Assembly (NCBI GenBank): GCA_029964075.1
Contig: CM057135.1
Location: forward strand, 12,364,863 to 12,428,862
Origin: Patiria pectinifera
Taxonomy: Eukaryota > Echinodermata > Asteroidea > Valvatida > Asterinidae
Length of the DNA: 64,000 bases
Reading direction: 5' to 3'
Shown: positions 28,979 through 40,926 of the stretch, in pieces
Position numbering within the stretch: position 1 is the first letter of the stretch
How the letters are laid out: each line of letters starts with the position of its first letter
The notes under the pieces: model-generated
The model's database searches: none
What the model saw: the letters and a program-made list of their open reading frames with translations, nothing else
Told to the model about the DNA's origin: nothing
Program-made: the position numbers and the translations under genes

Positions 28979-29457
28979 CATAGAGCTATATTAAATTACT
29001 AGAGCGCGAACTCCTCTCATTCTTACGCGCGGATATATTTTGAAGCTGTCCTGGGCACAAACATTTTGAATTAATGTGAGTGTTTGTAGAACAATGAAAT
29101 TAAATGGAGTGAATTTTGGAAGTGTACTCTAAATGCAACGTGCAAGTACAACATACGCGCGGCGCGTCATGATAGTGAAATAGCGTCACGGCATAATTAT
29201 CTGCAGCAGATCCGTACACGTGTTCGCGTTGTTTGCGCAGAACAAAATGAAACGCTCACTTACTGATTTTGTGTTTCTGTTTTGGGCGTATCGGTTTTGA
29301 TAACGCACTAGTATAGAATAAAAACGCAGATATGCACTTAGCCATTAAAAAGCTGTACAAAATTTCGAGTTTTCCATAGATTTGTGCACAAACATGGATG
29401 CGCCCAGCAGCTTTGTACATCGAGTTAGCGCTCTAGTAATTTAATATAGCTTTATGG
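28979..29457. mobile_element. MITE with about 33-bp terminal inverted repeats
   Basis: The left end CATAGAGCTATATTAAATTA and the right end, as reverse complement CATAAAGCTATATTAAATTA, match with few differences over about 33 bp. The element is about 480 bp and has no ORF of note. The superfamily and target duplication are not clear. Confidence 0.7.
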
Positions 29458-31753
29458 GGACAGACTCAGATTCATCAGTGGTGTAAACTTTGGAAATGGA
29501 TAATAAAGCTCCCCAAATTTTCCAATATACAGTGAAACACTAATATAACGGGGTCCTTCAGACTTTACAAAATTCCTTGTTATAACAGATACCTTGTATT
29601 AACAGTATTGAAAACAAAGAAAAACACAGACTTGGGACCTAAAATTGTCTTTGTTATAAGCATGATGTTGTATTAAAAGTGCTTTTCTTATCAGTCTTCA
29701 ACTGTATTGGTTTTTTCTTGTTAGTGTTTTTTTTCCACACACAAATCTGTAAGTCTTTTCAAAAGGGTAAAATATATCAACTTGAAAACTGGCATTATCA
29801 TCAACCTTTATACCCAGTAACTTGTGCATGCAAGTGTGATGTCATGATGACACCATCAGTCATCAAGTTACAAAAAAGTTTAACTCAAACAATGACCAAT
29901 TTCTTATAACTGTATTTGAGGGAACATGATACTCCTTATATCGGATCTGACAGATCTTGAGTGGGGGCTACATTTTGTGTGGAAAAATAATGTTGTCTGA
30001 CCCTTACATATACTTCCATGGTTAAACTCAAAGTTAGATGAATTTAAACTACTGAAAAGTTTGTATTCAAATAAGCAAATGTCTTTAAACCGGTCATGGT
30101 GTAAACTTTAAATCTGGTAGAGACCCAAAATTTGGTGTGCATAATTTTGTGATATCACCGTGACATTATCAAATGTCAAATTACATTGTCAAAATTAAAA
30201 GAAACAATTTCAGCTATAACTATCAAACTGAATGAGACATCACTTCATATTTTCCGATCTGTTAAGCCAAATCTTAGGCAACATAGTTGATTCACAGACA
30301 CATCAGATAACCTTTATGTCCATGATTACTGAAGTGCAACGATATTTGAAAAAAACATTCAAAATGGAGGTGAATTTGCCATACATTTACCAAAGTGGAG
30401 CTTGAACGCTTGAGAAAAAGTGTAAATTTGGAAAATGATGTGCTTTCCCTTGTTTTTACGCCGTCATTTAGTAAACATGCAGAAGTATTATTTTACACAA
30501 ATAATTGCACTACACTAGACTTTCCAGTCATTGGTGTGCAAATGCTAGAACGTCATCAAATCAGAAGTTACGTGCAAATTCATATGTAACATGTACGTTT
30601 TCATAGTTCTGATTTTCAGGAAGTTGCTGTTTGTCATATTTTATATCCAAAATAGTGTCCTTGAAAATTTAAATTGTATCTGGATATTATACTCGTGTTG
30701 ACAAACAGAGACCTGGTATATGAGAAAAGTTAGCAAATTTCTTACCAAATTCTTGGGTTTTTTTAAGGTTAATACCAACTTTAACAAGGCCAAAAACAGT
30801 TAATACAACTTCAGTTTGTAATAAACGTACATTTATTGTATTTAAAATAAATTCAGTTTGTAATCAACGCACATTAATTTTTTTTTGAAAATTAATACCA
30901 ACTCTAACAAGGCCACAAACGGTTAATACAACTTCAGTTTGTAATAAACAATTTTTTCACTATTACTGTAGGAGATCAATGTAGGGAAACTTTTGACTGA
31001 TACAATTAATAAAAATTAATTTATTATGTTATCTTGGTAAGGCAGCTAAAAGTATTTGTTATTTGTTATTTATTTTTTAATTGTCTTTTGTTTTGACTGC
31101 TTTTATCTGTATTTCTTAATAACTTATGGAATTTTAATTGTACAGCGCTTTGTGATGTCTGTGTGACATAGAATGGATTTTTTAAATAATATATTTTATT
31201 ATTAGGCCTATTTATTGTTATTTATTGTTACCCAAATTTGATGAACTTGTTAAAGGCTCAAAGCCAAATACCCTATATGTAAGTATACAAGCATATTAAA
31301 GAACCAGAACAAAAAAATTAACAGATAACATTTGTCTGTGTCCAAATGATTGATTCACAGAATTACTTGCCCCAAAGTAATAACTCAGAACCTATCAAAA
31401 AATGCAGTTATATGTTTTCTTTGGCTGAGCAAAAAACTAGGAGAAAAACTTTACCACCTACATTTTACAGGAAACACAACATCTTGTGAGACTACAGCAA
31501 TAAACCTACTTTATAACAATACACAATTCATTTGACCAAGGGCAAAGGTACAAACGTACTGATAGAATTGTATATTTTGAATAATGTTATAATTTTCAAA
31601 GATGGAAAGGGAACATATATTCATATGAAACTATACAAGCTCTGCCATATTTATTATATGAAATTTAATTATTTTTATATTTATATTTGCAGAGTATTTA
31701 ACAAAAAAGGAACACAACAACACAGAACTTTTAGCCTGATCAATCGAGAATGT
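29458..31753. other. AT-rich intergenic sequence with one direct repeat
   Basis: No gene is recognised. A roughly 60-bp segment (TTAATACCAACTTTAACAAG...) occurs at about 30,771-30,830 and again at 30,893-30,950 with small changes. Confidence 0.5.
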
Positions 31754-32041
31754 TCAATCCTCTTTTTTGGATTTAGCAAGTATATCGAGAAGTCTGTCAA
31801 ATTTCTGTTGATTGTGTTCTCTTACCATTTCTTCTTGCCGTTTGTCTCTCTCTCTTTGTTCGTTATGAAACTCATTAAGCCAGTCTACTACATTGGGCAA
31901 TTTTGTTGGCTTACGACTTTTTCGTAAGGTTCCTCCGTTTCATCAAGGTTACCTGTAGTAGATGGCACACTACAACTAAGTGTCATGGATGGTCTGGCAC
32001 TCTCTTTGTTGCCATATAATTCATCTAATTCGGTGTAAAAT
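31754..32041 (-). pseudogene. C-terminal part of a Myb/SANT-like DNA-binding protein
   Basis: The minus strand reads LPNVVDWLNEFHNEQRERD and QQKFDRLLDILAKSKKED before TGA 31754-31756, a charged helical tail like that of Myb/SANT-type proteins of Harbinger-related elements. Upstream, GNKESARPSMTLSCSVPSTT lies in another frame, so a frameshift separates them near 31,930. The plus-strand 131-aa ORF here is the shadow. The N-terminal DNA-binding domain was not found. Confidence 0.35.
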
Positions 32042-32810
32042 TAACAGATCTTCCTATTGGCCCCTGTTTGGGAATTACCCATACTGTGTATCTGCGTCTG
32101 TACCATATTGTAAAATAGTAACAATGAAGGCACTTTGACTTTTATCCATTATCAACGACCTCTGAACAAAAGAAATGGATTTTTTTTAGACTTTGCGTAT
32201 GATCAGCTCTTGCAAGAGTCGCTTCTCATTGACATTGCATTGGAACGATCGGCTTTTAATAGCAGTCGTTTCTGAAAAGAGGGTGCTTATCTGTTTTATT
32301 ATTCACGACATGTACACAATATTTTTAAACTAAATCTTCACGATACATCAATAGAGAGTATTTGTTACGGTGATTGCATCTAGAAACACGGACATAAGCG
32401 AACTTTGCTACCATCAACAACAAACGCCGACGACACGTCACCATCGTCAAACTACGGATTTTGCCTAGTCACTGGGAGTTGCCTCATCTATGGACAGAAG
32501 TTGTTTACCAGTCATCTGCTTACATCAGCAATATAACAATAGATCGTGCGTTAGACTATGGCAGTTGAGTCATCGGCTCTTGCAAGAGTCGCTTCTCATT
32601 GTCATTGCCCTGGAACGATCGGCTTTTAATAACAGTCGTATCTCATAGGCATAACATTAGAACGATCGGCTAGGCCGATAAGAGCCTTGTCGTTTTGTTT
32701 ACCCTATTCCAATAGCTTGAAACACGTGGGAAAAAAAAGGAGAATTCTAACTGCAGTCGAGTAAAAGTCTAATTGTTTATAAATATTCATGGTCTGTCCT
32801 AAAAAAAAAA
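32042..32810. repeat. Direct repeat of about 65 bp in otherwise empty sequence
   Basis: GCTCTTGCAAGAGTCGCTTC and the following GGAACGATCGGCTTTTAATA occur at about 32,203-32,270 and 32,575-32,640; a partial third copy of AACGATCGGC follows near 32,661. GCTCTTGCAAGAGTC is itself a palindrome (CTCTTGCAAGAG). No gene seen. Confidence 0.55.
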
Positions 32811-33014
32811 ATGGAAACAATTATATTGACGTATAATAAAATGGAGAGACATATAATCAGACCGACCCTTAAAGGATTTTCTCGATGGAATAAACCAACG
32901 CTGCGTGATTATGTGCAGCGATATAATATACCGTACAATGAACATGTTTCACTTACTCGTAAAGTCTATATTGTGGGGATAAAAAATTATGAGTCAATTA
33001 AAAAACTTGAATAA
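32811..33014 (+). CDS. Small viral-type ORF with SAP-like motif (67 aa)
   Basis: From ATG 32811: KGFSRWNKPTLRDYVQRYNI followed by TRKVYIVGIKNY. The helix pattern (LRDYVxxYNIP...TRKxYIVxI) resembles SAP/HeH-type DNA-binding domains in DNA virus proteins. The upstream flank is A-rich. It overlaps the next ORF by 26 nt, as in compact viral blocks. The family call is weak. Confidence 0.4.
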   Translation: METIILTYNKMERHIIRPTLKGFSRWNKPTLRDYVQRYNIPYNEHVSLTRKVYIVGIKNYESIKKLE

Positions 33015-33236
33015 AAAGACGCTACGTCAACTTAAAACAATTGTTGACGATCATAATCTAGAATTTGTACCGACGGGTTATGAAGGCCGGTTTAAAAAAA
33101 AAAAGATTTAATCTCGGCGATTAAAACATACAGACAACCCGAAGACTTTACACAGTCAGCTTTTAGAGAAACGAGAAGGTTTAAACATTACTATAGAAAC
33201 TGGGAATTAAATCCTAGACATTATAACAACGATTAA
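32989..33236 (+). pseudogene. Second SAP-like viral-type ORF, homopolymer frameshift
   Basis: From ATG 32989: LNKKTLRQLKTIVDDHNLEF, which again looks like a SAP-type helix pair. The frame closes at TAA after an 11-A run (33094-33104). One more A, or two fewer, would keep it open to TAA 33234-33236, reading DLISAIKTYRQPEDF. Same lesion type as in the 0-12 kb Polinton. Probably part of a third viral fragment. Confidence 0.4.
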
Positions 33237-33689
33237 GTCAAGTTTTTTTATTCTCACAAGGGACAAATAGTTTCTCAAATGGAATTTTATGCATCATTCG
33301 TACGATAACGTGAAATTTAAGAACCATTCATGTTTCTTATATAGCATGCTACACCGTTTCTCAAATAGAATTTTATGCATTTTCTTATACAATTTCTTAG
33401 TGTTAAGGCGAAAGTCAAGAACCATTTTTTTCTTGTACAGAATGTTCGTATATAGTAATGTTACATGCAACAATATAAACGTTTCAACGATATAAATGTT
33501 TCACAGTTAAAGCAAATGTTTTGACAAGGTTCGCGGTACAATTTATATCTCAAACTTGTTCCTGGGTTTCAATGCCTAGCATGCAGTCCTAGAAATTCTT
33601 GATCGGCAAGAACTCAACATCCTGAAAAAAATCACAAGTTCGTGCAGTGTAAACCCGGCCTGGAAGACTTATAGCCGTTTTGCTAAAAA
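33237..33689. other. No gene seen
   Basis: AT-rich, with two diverged copies of a short segment (CTCAAATGGAATTTTATGCAT and CTCAAATAGAATTTTATGCAT near 33,273 and 33,360). Confidence 0.4.
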
Positions 33690-34915
33690 AAAAAGGCACC
33701 AAAATCTTAATCTTGCAATTTTGCAACCTTGGAGTGTTTGATCTGAGCGGACTGGCCCTTGGGGTTTCGGTATGAGTTTAATTGTCTGCAGAGATGACGT
33801 ACTGTCGACGGAATTGGCCTCTGCCTCGTCCTCTGAACCTTTTCCCCCGAGCCCATGCTCTCGCACGGCTTGCACCTCTGTGTTGCCATGTTCCAATTGA
33901 GTGTCCTGCTTTGTTCACCTCTTGGATGTCTTTCACCCTCTTTGTGATGTCATCACCAAATTATCTGTGAATGGCACTGTTGTGGAGCACAGATAGAGGA
34001 ACTCTTGCTTAAGATCATTCTTCATGCAGTCTCGTCTTCTCAAGTTTAAAAGACAATTGGCATTCCTAGCAGCGCTAAGGCATCAGTACCAAGGTCAAGT
34101 ACTTTTTGAAGGTCAACATTGCCCGAACCACTCATTAACTCAGCCAGTTCACCCACAAGACACGTAAGTGCGGTTGCACCTTTAACGAGAGAAGTTTGAA
34201 TTGTCTGAAACTTAGAGTCCAATGATCTAGTTTCAGAGCGAATAATGTCTCAAACTAGTTGGTTCACTCGGACATTTGCAAGTCCTGAACAGTTCTCGGG
34301 TCTGTTTTAATTTTTGTAATCAACTCATTGATTTTTTCTTCAGAGACAGCGTCTCTGAACAGTATCGATTGCCTTGCCACATTGTTCCTTACTGGTGAAG
34401 TTGTTGGCCATATCCTTGAACATACTTGCGGACTTGTCATTCTCGCTTGCTTTTTCCGGCTTCTCGGCCGTGTTTGCATGTTCAGCTGCCTTGTTTGTGC
34501 TTGGCTTATCAGGGTCACGTCCTTCAGCATGTTCAGCTTGCGGAGCAGAACCAGTTCTTTGTGGTTCTTCAACCACCTTCTCTCCGCTTTCGTCCTCATA
34601 CTCATAACTGTTCTCCAGACTGGTCACTGTCTCTGCAAAGAGTCCCTTGATTGTCTTATCTCGATGAGCATGTTCAAAATGGCTGCCAAGGATGAGCATG
34701 TTCAAAATGGCTGCCAACTGTGCGCCATTGTCTTTGTTACTGCTGCATTCCGGCATATTTGAGCCGGGCGTGGCAGTGGCCTCGCCACTACGAACAGCGT
34801 GTGTGTCTTTCAATCTTTTTGATTCAGTTGAATAACCAGAACTTTCTCTTCGTCTTTTCTCTGGAAGTTTGTCCTTCCCTGAGGAGGGTTTCGGTAAAGG
34901 CGTTGTTGAGGCCAT
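33690..34915 (-). pseudogene. DIRS-like gag (ORF1) remnant
   Basis: The minus strand starts MASTTPLPKPSSGKDKLPEK and continues with a Glu/Lys/Ser-rich part to about 34,340. After frameshifts it shows INELITKIKTDPRTVQDL, then DITKRVKDIQEVNKAG and an Arg/Gly-rich end (RGKRFRGRGRGQFRRQ near 33,820-33,850). This order, ending with an RG-rich tail, fits gag-like ORF1 of DIRS retrotransposons. Several frameshifts and stops are present. The Crypton-type gene next to it upstream on the same strand is unrelated in type. Confidence 0.5.
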
Positions 34916-35491
34916 TTCTCTCAGATAGGCCTAAATCACACCACGTGTGATTTTTCACCAAACAACTTATAGAGCCAACGGCCTTACAACGTGTAATACT
35001 ATGTACTAGCTACACAACTAGCAACACTACGTGTACTAGCAACACTACGTGTTGCTCTGTTGGGGGTATTACGGTACACTGAAGCTACACGGAATGTGGT
35101 GCAATCTAATGTGGTCACTGAAGTGTGACTGATGACTTAATAGAAATATAAGTGCGTGTAGAGAAGTGACTTAAACTACTCTTGTGACGTACGTCACTCT
35201 ATTCAGTAAAGTGTTGATTATTTCTAAGATGTACAGTTAACTGTACATTCTATATAAAAAAAAAATCGAAACAGAAAAAGACACAATCTACTCAGAAATT
35301 GCGATTTTTATATTTATTACAACTGCATGCATGGCAAAAAAAAATCAACTTTATCATTATGGCTGGGCATTTTAATGGTTGATATTAACAGTGAGAGCTG
35401 TGTTGACAGTCTTTCCAGAGCTGCGCTCAACCGTTGTCTTCGATGTCTCAGCAGTGCACTGTTTGCTGTGCCCACGCGCACTTCAGCCTGC
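34916..35491. other. No gene seen
   Basis: Short ORFs only. Near 35,010-35,060 a small repeat AGCAACACTACGTGT occurs twice. Confidence 0.4.
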
Positions 35492-36966
35492 TCAGTGTAG
35501 TTCCCCATACAGGGCCCCGCTAACGGCTTTTTTCTGGTCCTTGCTTGTCCTCTTGTACACCCGTATGGCGTTCAACCGGTGGCCTGTAGTCTCGGCGATA
35601 AGCTGCTCATCGAAGCCCTTGTTGTAGAGGCGAGATGCTGCGGACGCTCATAGGGAGTGGGTTCGTCCGAAAGCCCTGGAAACCAGCTTTGTTGCACAGC
35701 ATTGCCAAAACCAGGGATATTAACATCAACAATAAATTAAACTATCGTAATAAGCGTCGAGCTGTAACGGAGGAAAACAAGTGCAATATGTCTGGTTTCA
35801 AAAGGGGGAAGGGCAAGGGGCTCCCCGGACAAGCAAAAATATTAAGAGAAAAAGCGAAATCATGTTGTTGCTAATTTAATGGGTGGGGGGGGGGGGGCAA
35901 ATGTCCATACCCACCCTCGAAAAAAAATGGTTCATCGGGAAAATGCTGAAAAATAATTGGGATTTTTTGGGGGAAATGCGCTTTGCCCCTCCAGAAAAAA
36001 TCTTGGCGACGCCCATGAAGAAGGGATGCGTTTGCTCTTTAAAATATGAAATAAGTTTCAGAATACTGAATTTCAGTGGGAAATATATTTCATAGTTTAG
36101 GAGCCCAGATGAGAAGGATTTTAAACTTTTTCAAGAGGCAGTGCACATGTATTTTACCTTCGCTAACTTATGTTGTCCCCTCGGTTGGCAGGAGTACCAT
36201 ACGTCAGTGTCGGGATTTGTCAGTGGCCGGAGGTAAAACGCTGGAGAGCACTTGATAGACGTTGGTTGATGTCTGATGTAGGTCTCGTAGATGTTGACGA
36301 TACATCGCGAGAGGTCATTCTGTTGGTAAGCATCGATAACTTTTGGTTGCACTCTCCTTTGGCGTAGCCCTCCTTGGCGGTTGCCATGACCGTCGGTGTG
36401 GAGAGACAGTTGCGAGTCAACAAAGCGAAGTGAGCGGTGCTCCTTTCCTGCTCTGAGAGCAAAATGCAGGCCGACCATGTACAAGACAGTGTCCACCAGT
36501 TTTCCGGGTGTGTCGGTGCCAAGGAGTCCTCTGGACCACAGCTTGGCCTCCTCGTCCTCCTCGATAGCTCGATCATGCGGGTGTCCAGAGTGTTCTCGAG
36601 AGGCTTGAAAATCTCCTCATTAAGGAGCTACATGCTTCTCCCCTTTGTTTCCAGATACAGCTGTAACGAAATGACAAGTTCGTACAAAGTTTCGGCTGGA
36701 TAATCCTGTCCGTTTTCCTTCTTGGCCTCCACGATGAAGCGGCACAACGAGTAACATAATTCATCTTTCGACATCTTGACCAGCTCAACGCGTATCGCAC
36801 TTATGACTAATTCCGGGTTCATTATGGCCATCTTGTTTCTCTCCGCTTTCCACTCATCGAAAAGCCTGGCGTCCCACGCACATTTCTTCTCGGTAGCTGG
36901 TGAAAATCTGTGCAAAATACAAAAACGGGAAATGTTTATCAAAAGAGTACTAAATTTCGAATACAC
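35492..36966 (-). pseudogene. Crypton-type tyrosine recombinase (KIAA1958-like) remnant
   Basis: In minus-strand order: FDEWKAERNKMAIMNPELV, SKDELCYSLCRFIVEAKKEN and DYPAETLYELVISLQLYLET (36,900-36,640), the N-terminal domain of Crypton-derived proteins. Then VGLHFALRAGKEHRSLRF and FYLRPLTNPDTDVWYSCQPR (36,490-36,150). After a gap come GFDEQLIAETTGHRLNAIRV and YKRTSKDQKKAVSG (35,600-35,500). The TGHR box and the following Tyr (RVYKR) are the recombinase active-site region. Frameshifts and a 430-bp interruption (about 35,700-36,130, with a 14-G run) make it inactive. A functional copy would cut and rejoin DNA through a covalent Tyr link. Confidence 0.7.
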
Positions 36967-38650
36967 CTCGTTTGGAGCTCTGGTTTGAAATAATGAACCT
37001 GTTCAGGGTTTTAACAAATTGTTAATCTTGGGTTTATTTTGAACACGGAATACAGTAATACACCGATGCCTAAAATACTGAGCCAAATAAGTAACTGAGA
37101 GCTAGGTTAGCCAAATTTTGCAAGGAAAACAATGGAGCTCCAAATCTGCTGGGGCCTTGCACAAGTTGCAATTAATTCATTATAGGATATGTCCACAAAT
37201 ACAGGTACTGGCTTGAATCTCCAACGAATTCTTATAAATTGGCCGCTGTCTCAGTTGAGTCAGTGCTTGAGGTTCACGCAACTTTATCTTAAAACGTATT
37301 CTGAGTCAGGAACATGAACGAATCGTCATCACTACTGGAAGACATTTTGCCAGAGCTAGAAACACGTACGATGCACAACAATGTATGGCAGCAAATGATA
37401 TGGCATGGCGGGTGCACTGCGCATTTAAAACGCCCTTATTTAATTCGATTGAGCGTATTCAAGAACTGAACCTTTTATTCCACTGTTTCGTTACGTAATA
37501 TAAGGTACGTTTCTTAATTCTCCTGTTTGTTATCTTCTCAGTGATTGCCCAATTCCCTGTCACGTGGCATAGCTATAAGTTCCTTTTACGTTCAGGTTAT
37601 GAATAGGAGGCGGGCACAATATAAAGAGCCTAATACCTTGAATGAATAACTTACGCCACGGCCTTTTCAATTCATTGGCCGGGGCATAGTGTCACAACAC
37701 AGACAATAGAAGGAAGGCCCACCGCTCCACCCTAATTCTATAGAAATATCTCACAGCGTTAAAGCAATGATAGTTTCGTTCGCACCTGTTGGTTTACCGC
37801 ATTTGAAAAGAGCAGCATTTCGTTCAGGTATTGAACCCTCTACGCAGATAATGTGCTATAATTATGTAAAACGTCAATCAACCAAAACAAACATGAAAAT
37901 AGAATACACCATTCAAAAATAACCCCCCCCCCGCCCTCCTCCACGCTTTTTGATTTGACGGAGGCCAAGTGTCCGGAGAAAAAAACCTGTTTACATTTCA
38001 CAACGGATGTGCAAGTGCCTTTTTCAAAAAAAAATTACCCCCAATAAAAATGTGTCAGGGCAAGTGTTGGGAGAAAAAAAACCATGTATACATTTCGGCG
38101 CGGATGTGCAGTTGCCCCCCCCCCCCCCACATCAAAAGCTGGATACGCTGCTGCCTAAGCTTCCAGCTATCACGTGGAAAATCAATGTATACCATGTAGA
38201 CGCGATGTCTGGTCAACCATACCATCACGTCTCAGCCAAAAGGCACGCACGTCAATCACGAGTCGCTCAGTGAACTGCGATCATTATCATGTTAATGGTC
38301 TTATACGGTGCATAGTCACAGCCAATCACAGGGAGGCCGCAAGCGTTAGGTTCGCTGCTCTTGTCCTACGTTCCCAGATCAGTGCTGCCCATGGTGGCAT
38401 ACTCCGGCATAACCAATCAGATCCACGGTTACAGCGCTGAACGTAGCCTTAGGGTCATTTCAGGTTTTCGTTCGGGAATTAAGAAACGTACCTATGGGGA
38501 CCTTCGGAGGCAAATCTTTAGCTCACCTGTAAACGATGGGACTTAATTCAGTTAATTCATCTCATACCTTAGAGCATTAGAAAGAACGGACACTTTGTGT
38601 TGTCTTAAAATCTTGACAATGGTTGTGAAAGGGACGTAATTTAAGTCGGA
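36967..38650. other. No gene; C-homopolymer patches
   Basis: No coding sequence supported. C runs at 37,922-37,931 and 38,116-38,128 sit in two related segments (CCGGAGAAAAAAACC and GGGAGAAAAAAAACC with GGATGTGCA), so a short unit has been duplicated. Confidence 0.4.
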
Positions 38651-38998
38651 GAAACGACTCAAAAGGTGGAGATTCTTTCAATTCAATTCAAAGACATTTA
38701 CTTCCATTTTACCGATTTACAACAAGCAGAATAAACAAACTATTAAAACATTAGGTAAGTATGTAATAACAGAATAATAATGGTGAAAATGGAGGCAGGC
38801 CCCGGTAAGCATGTGCTTGTGTTGGGGAAGCCTTAGGACAAAGATTGGACAAAACAGTCAGACAGGACAAAGGAACAAAAATAACACACAAACAAACAGA
38901 TAATTATACATGGTTACGATGTAAAAACAGTAACGTAATAACAGCAAATATATATAAGAACGTCGATATTTCTAATTAATTTAACAGATGCATTTAAG

Positions 38999-40891
38999 TT
39001 AACGTTGGAATGAGCCAAGAGAGGGAGAACGCTTAATAATGTCAGGTAGCATATTCCAATTAATGGCTCCAGAATATTGAATGTTACGATGAAACAGCTG
39101 TGTTCTATGGGGTAGGGATATGTATGTTTGTTGAGGATCTAGTGTTGTGGTTTGTTGTACATTATAATTGAATTGAAAGAAAGTTGAGAAGTGGTTGGGA
39201 AGTTGTTTGTTGCAGTATTTGTACATGAATATGTTCTGTTTGTATTTTCTGATATTAACAAGGTTGAAGAATTTTATGTCCTTGCATAGGGGATCGGTGT
39301 GGGCAATGTAATGAAATTTGGAGATTAGACGGATGGATTTCTTTTGCAGTATGAGCAGTTTGTTGATGTGAGCACGATATGTGTTACCCCACACAATATT
39401 ACAGTACGACAAATAAGGAAGTATGAGTGAACAATAAAGGGTGCGAAGTACTGTGGTTGGATTTGTTTTAACATGTAAATGATCCCAATTGATTTTGCTC
39501 CCTTTCTTGCAACTTCGTCTGTGACATTTCCATGTCAAGAAATTTTGTTTTATCAACTCGTTGAATTGGTTCATTTAGCAGATGAACTTCGAGATTGTTG
39601 GCATTAAATCGTTTATATTTGCTGCTAAATAATATAAAGATACATTTCTTGGTGTTGAGTGATAGACGATAAGCCCTCAACCAATCACAAACGTACATCC
39701 AATGCTGGTTGACATTATTAAACAAAGTTTGGAGGTGCTTATCAGAGAGGAAAATATTTGTGTCGTCTGCATAAAGATTAAATGAGAACAGGTCAGATGT
39801 TTGGGAAATATCATTTATGTACAGGATGAAAAGTAAAGGGCCTAGTAATGATCTCTGCGGCACTCCATATGTAATATAATTGAACCTAGACACAGAGGAA
39901 TCATATTTAACACACTGGGAGCGGCCATCCAGATAGCTTGCGAACCAATCATGTGCAAGACCACGGATACCATAATATTCAAGGTTTTGCAACAGGATGT
40001 CATGGTTGATGGTATCAATTGCTTTCGATAAATCGAGGAATATTCCCATGGCATATGCATTTTCCTCAAAGGCATTGATTATTTTGCGGTTCAAATCAAT
40101 CAGTGCAGTTGAGGTCGAGTGATTGCTTCGGAATCCATACTGATTATTACAGATTAAATTGTATTTGTCTAAGAAAATCACAGTTCTGTCATAGACGATT
40201 TTTTCAAGAATTTTTGAGAAACACGACAGAACAGAGATTGGCCTGTAGTTATTCAGCTGGGTTCGATCACCACTTTTGTAGATCGGAGTAACTTTGGCAA
40301 CTTTTAATTTACTTGGGAAAAACCTGCACACATTGATTGGTTGAAAATGTGACACAGTGGCTTATTTATCTCATCCACGACAGATTTGACAACTCCTGGG
40401 TTAATATCATCTACACCCGCAGCTTTGTTGTTTTGAAATGACCTAGCAATTGTGTTGATTTCAAGCTGACAAGTAGGTTTAAGGTACAACGACTGCCCAA
40501 TTGGGTCTTTAACATAGTCTTGAAAGTTTGCATTAGCTTTGGGGATTGTCCTGTCCAAGGAAGGTGCAATTTGAATGAAGTAGTCGTTAAACGCATTGGC
40601 GATTTCATTGTGGTCACTGGATTGCTTCCTGTTATAGTTAAACGTACAATCAACATTCTTTTCTGCACCTGGCTTCAGAAGAGTATTGATTATTTTCCAA
40701 GTTTCCTTTACATTAGACTGTGCTTTGACGAATTTGCTATGATAAAAGTTGATTTTAGCTTGTTTGATCACAGCAGTGAGTCTATTGCGAAACAATTTGT
40801 ACCGTTTCTCATTCTCTGAATTTGGGCGTTTCAGATAATTTTTGTACAACTTGTTTTTGCACTTGATAGACTGTAAAATGCCATTCGTCAT
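38999..40891 (-). pseudogene. LINE reverse transcriptase domain
   Basis: Boxes in order: NNKAAGVDDINPGVVK (about 40,420), YRPISVLSCFSKILEK (about 40,230), GFRSNHSTSTALIDL, MGIFLDLSKAIDTINHDIL (about 40,040), GVPQRSLLGPLLFILYINDI (about 39,820) and FNLYADDTNIF (about 39,770). The catalytic YADD is intact. GVPQRSLLGP has Arg where Gly is usual. The C-terminal part (ILQKKSIRLISKFHY) is in another frame from 39,574. Frameshifts near 40,330 and 39,540 inactivate it. It copies LINE RNA into DNA at a nicked target. Confidence 0.85.
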
Positions 40892-40926
40892 CCATGATTT
40901 TAATGTATGGCTAGACTCGGCTTTCT

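Noticed and set aside
31532-31927. 131-aa plus-strand ORF
   Set aside because: It is the shadow of a minus-strand charged helical protein end (Myb/SANT-like).
33690-36966. gag and tyrosine recombinase as one DIRS element
   Set aside because: The recombinase is of Crypton/KIAA1958 type and lies upstream of gag, not in a DIRS order.
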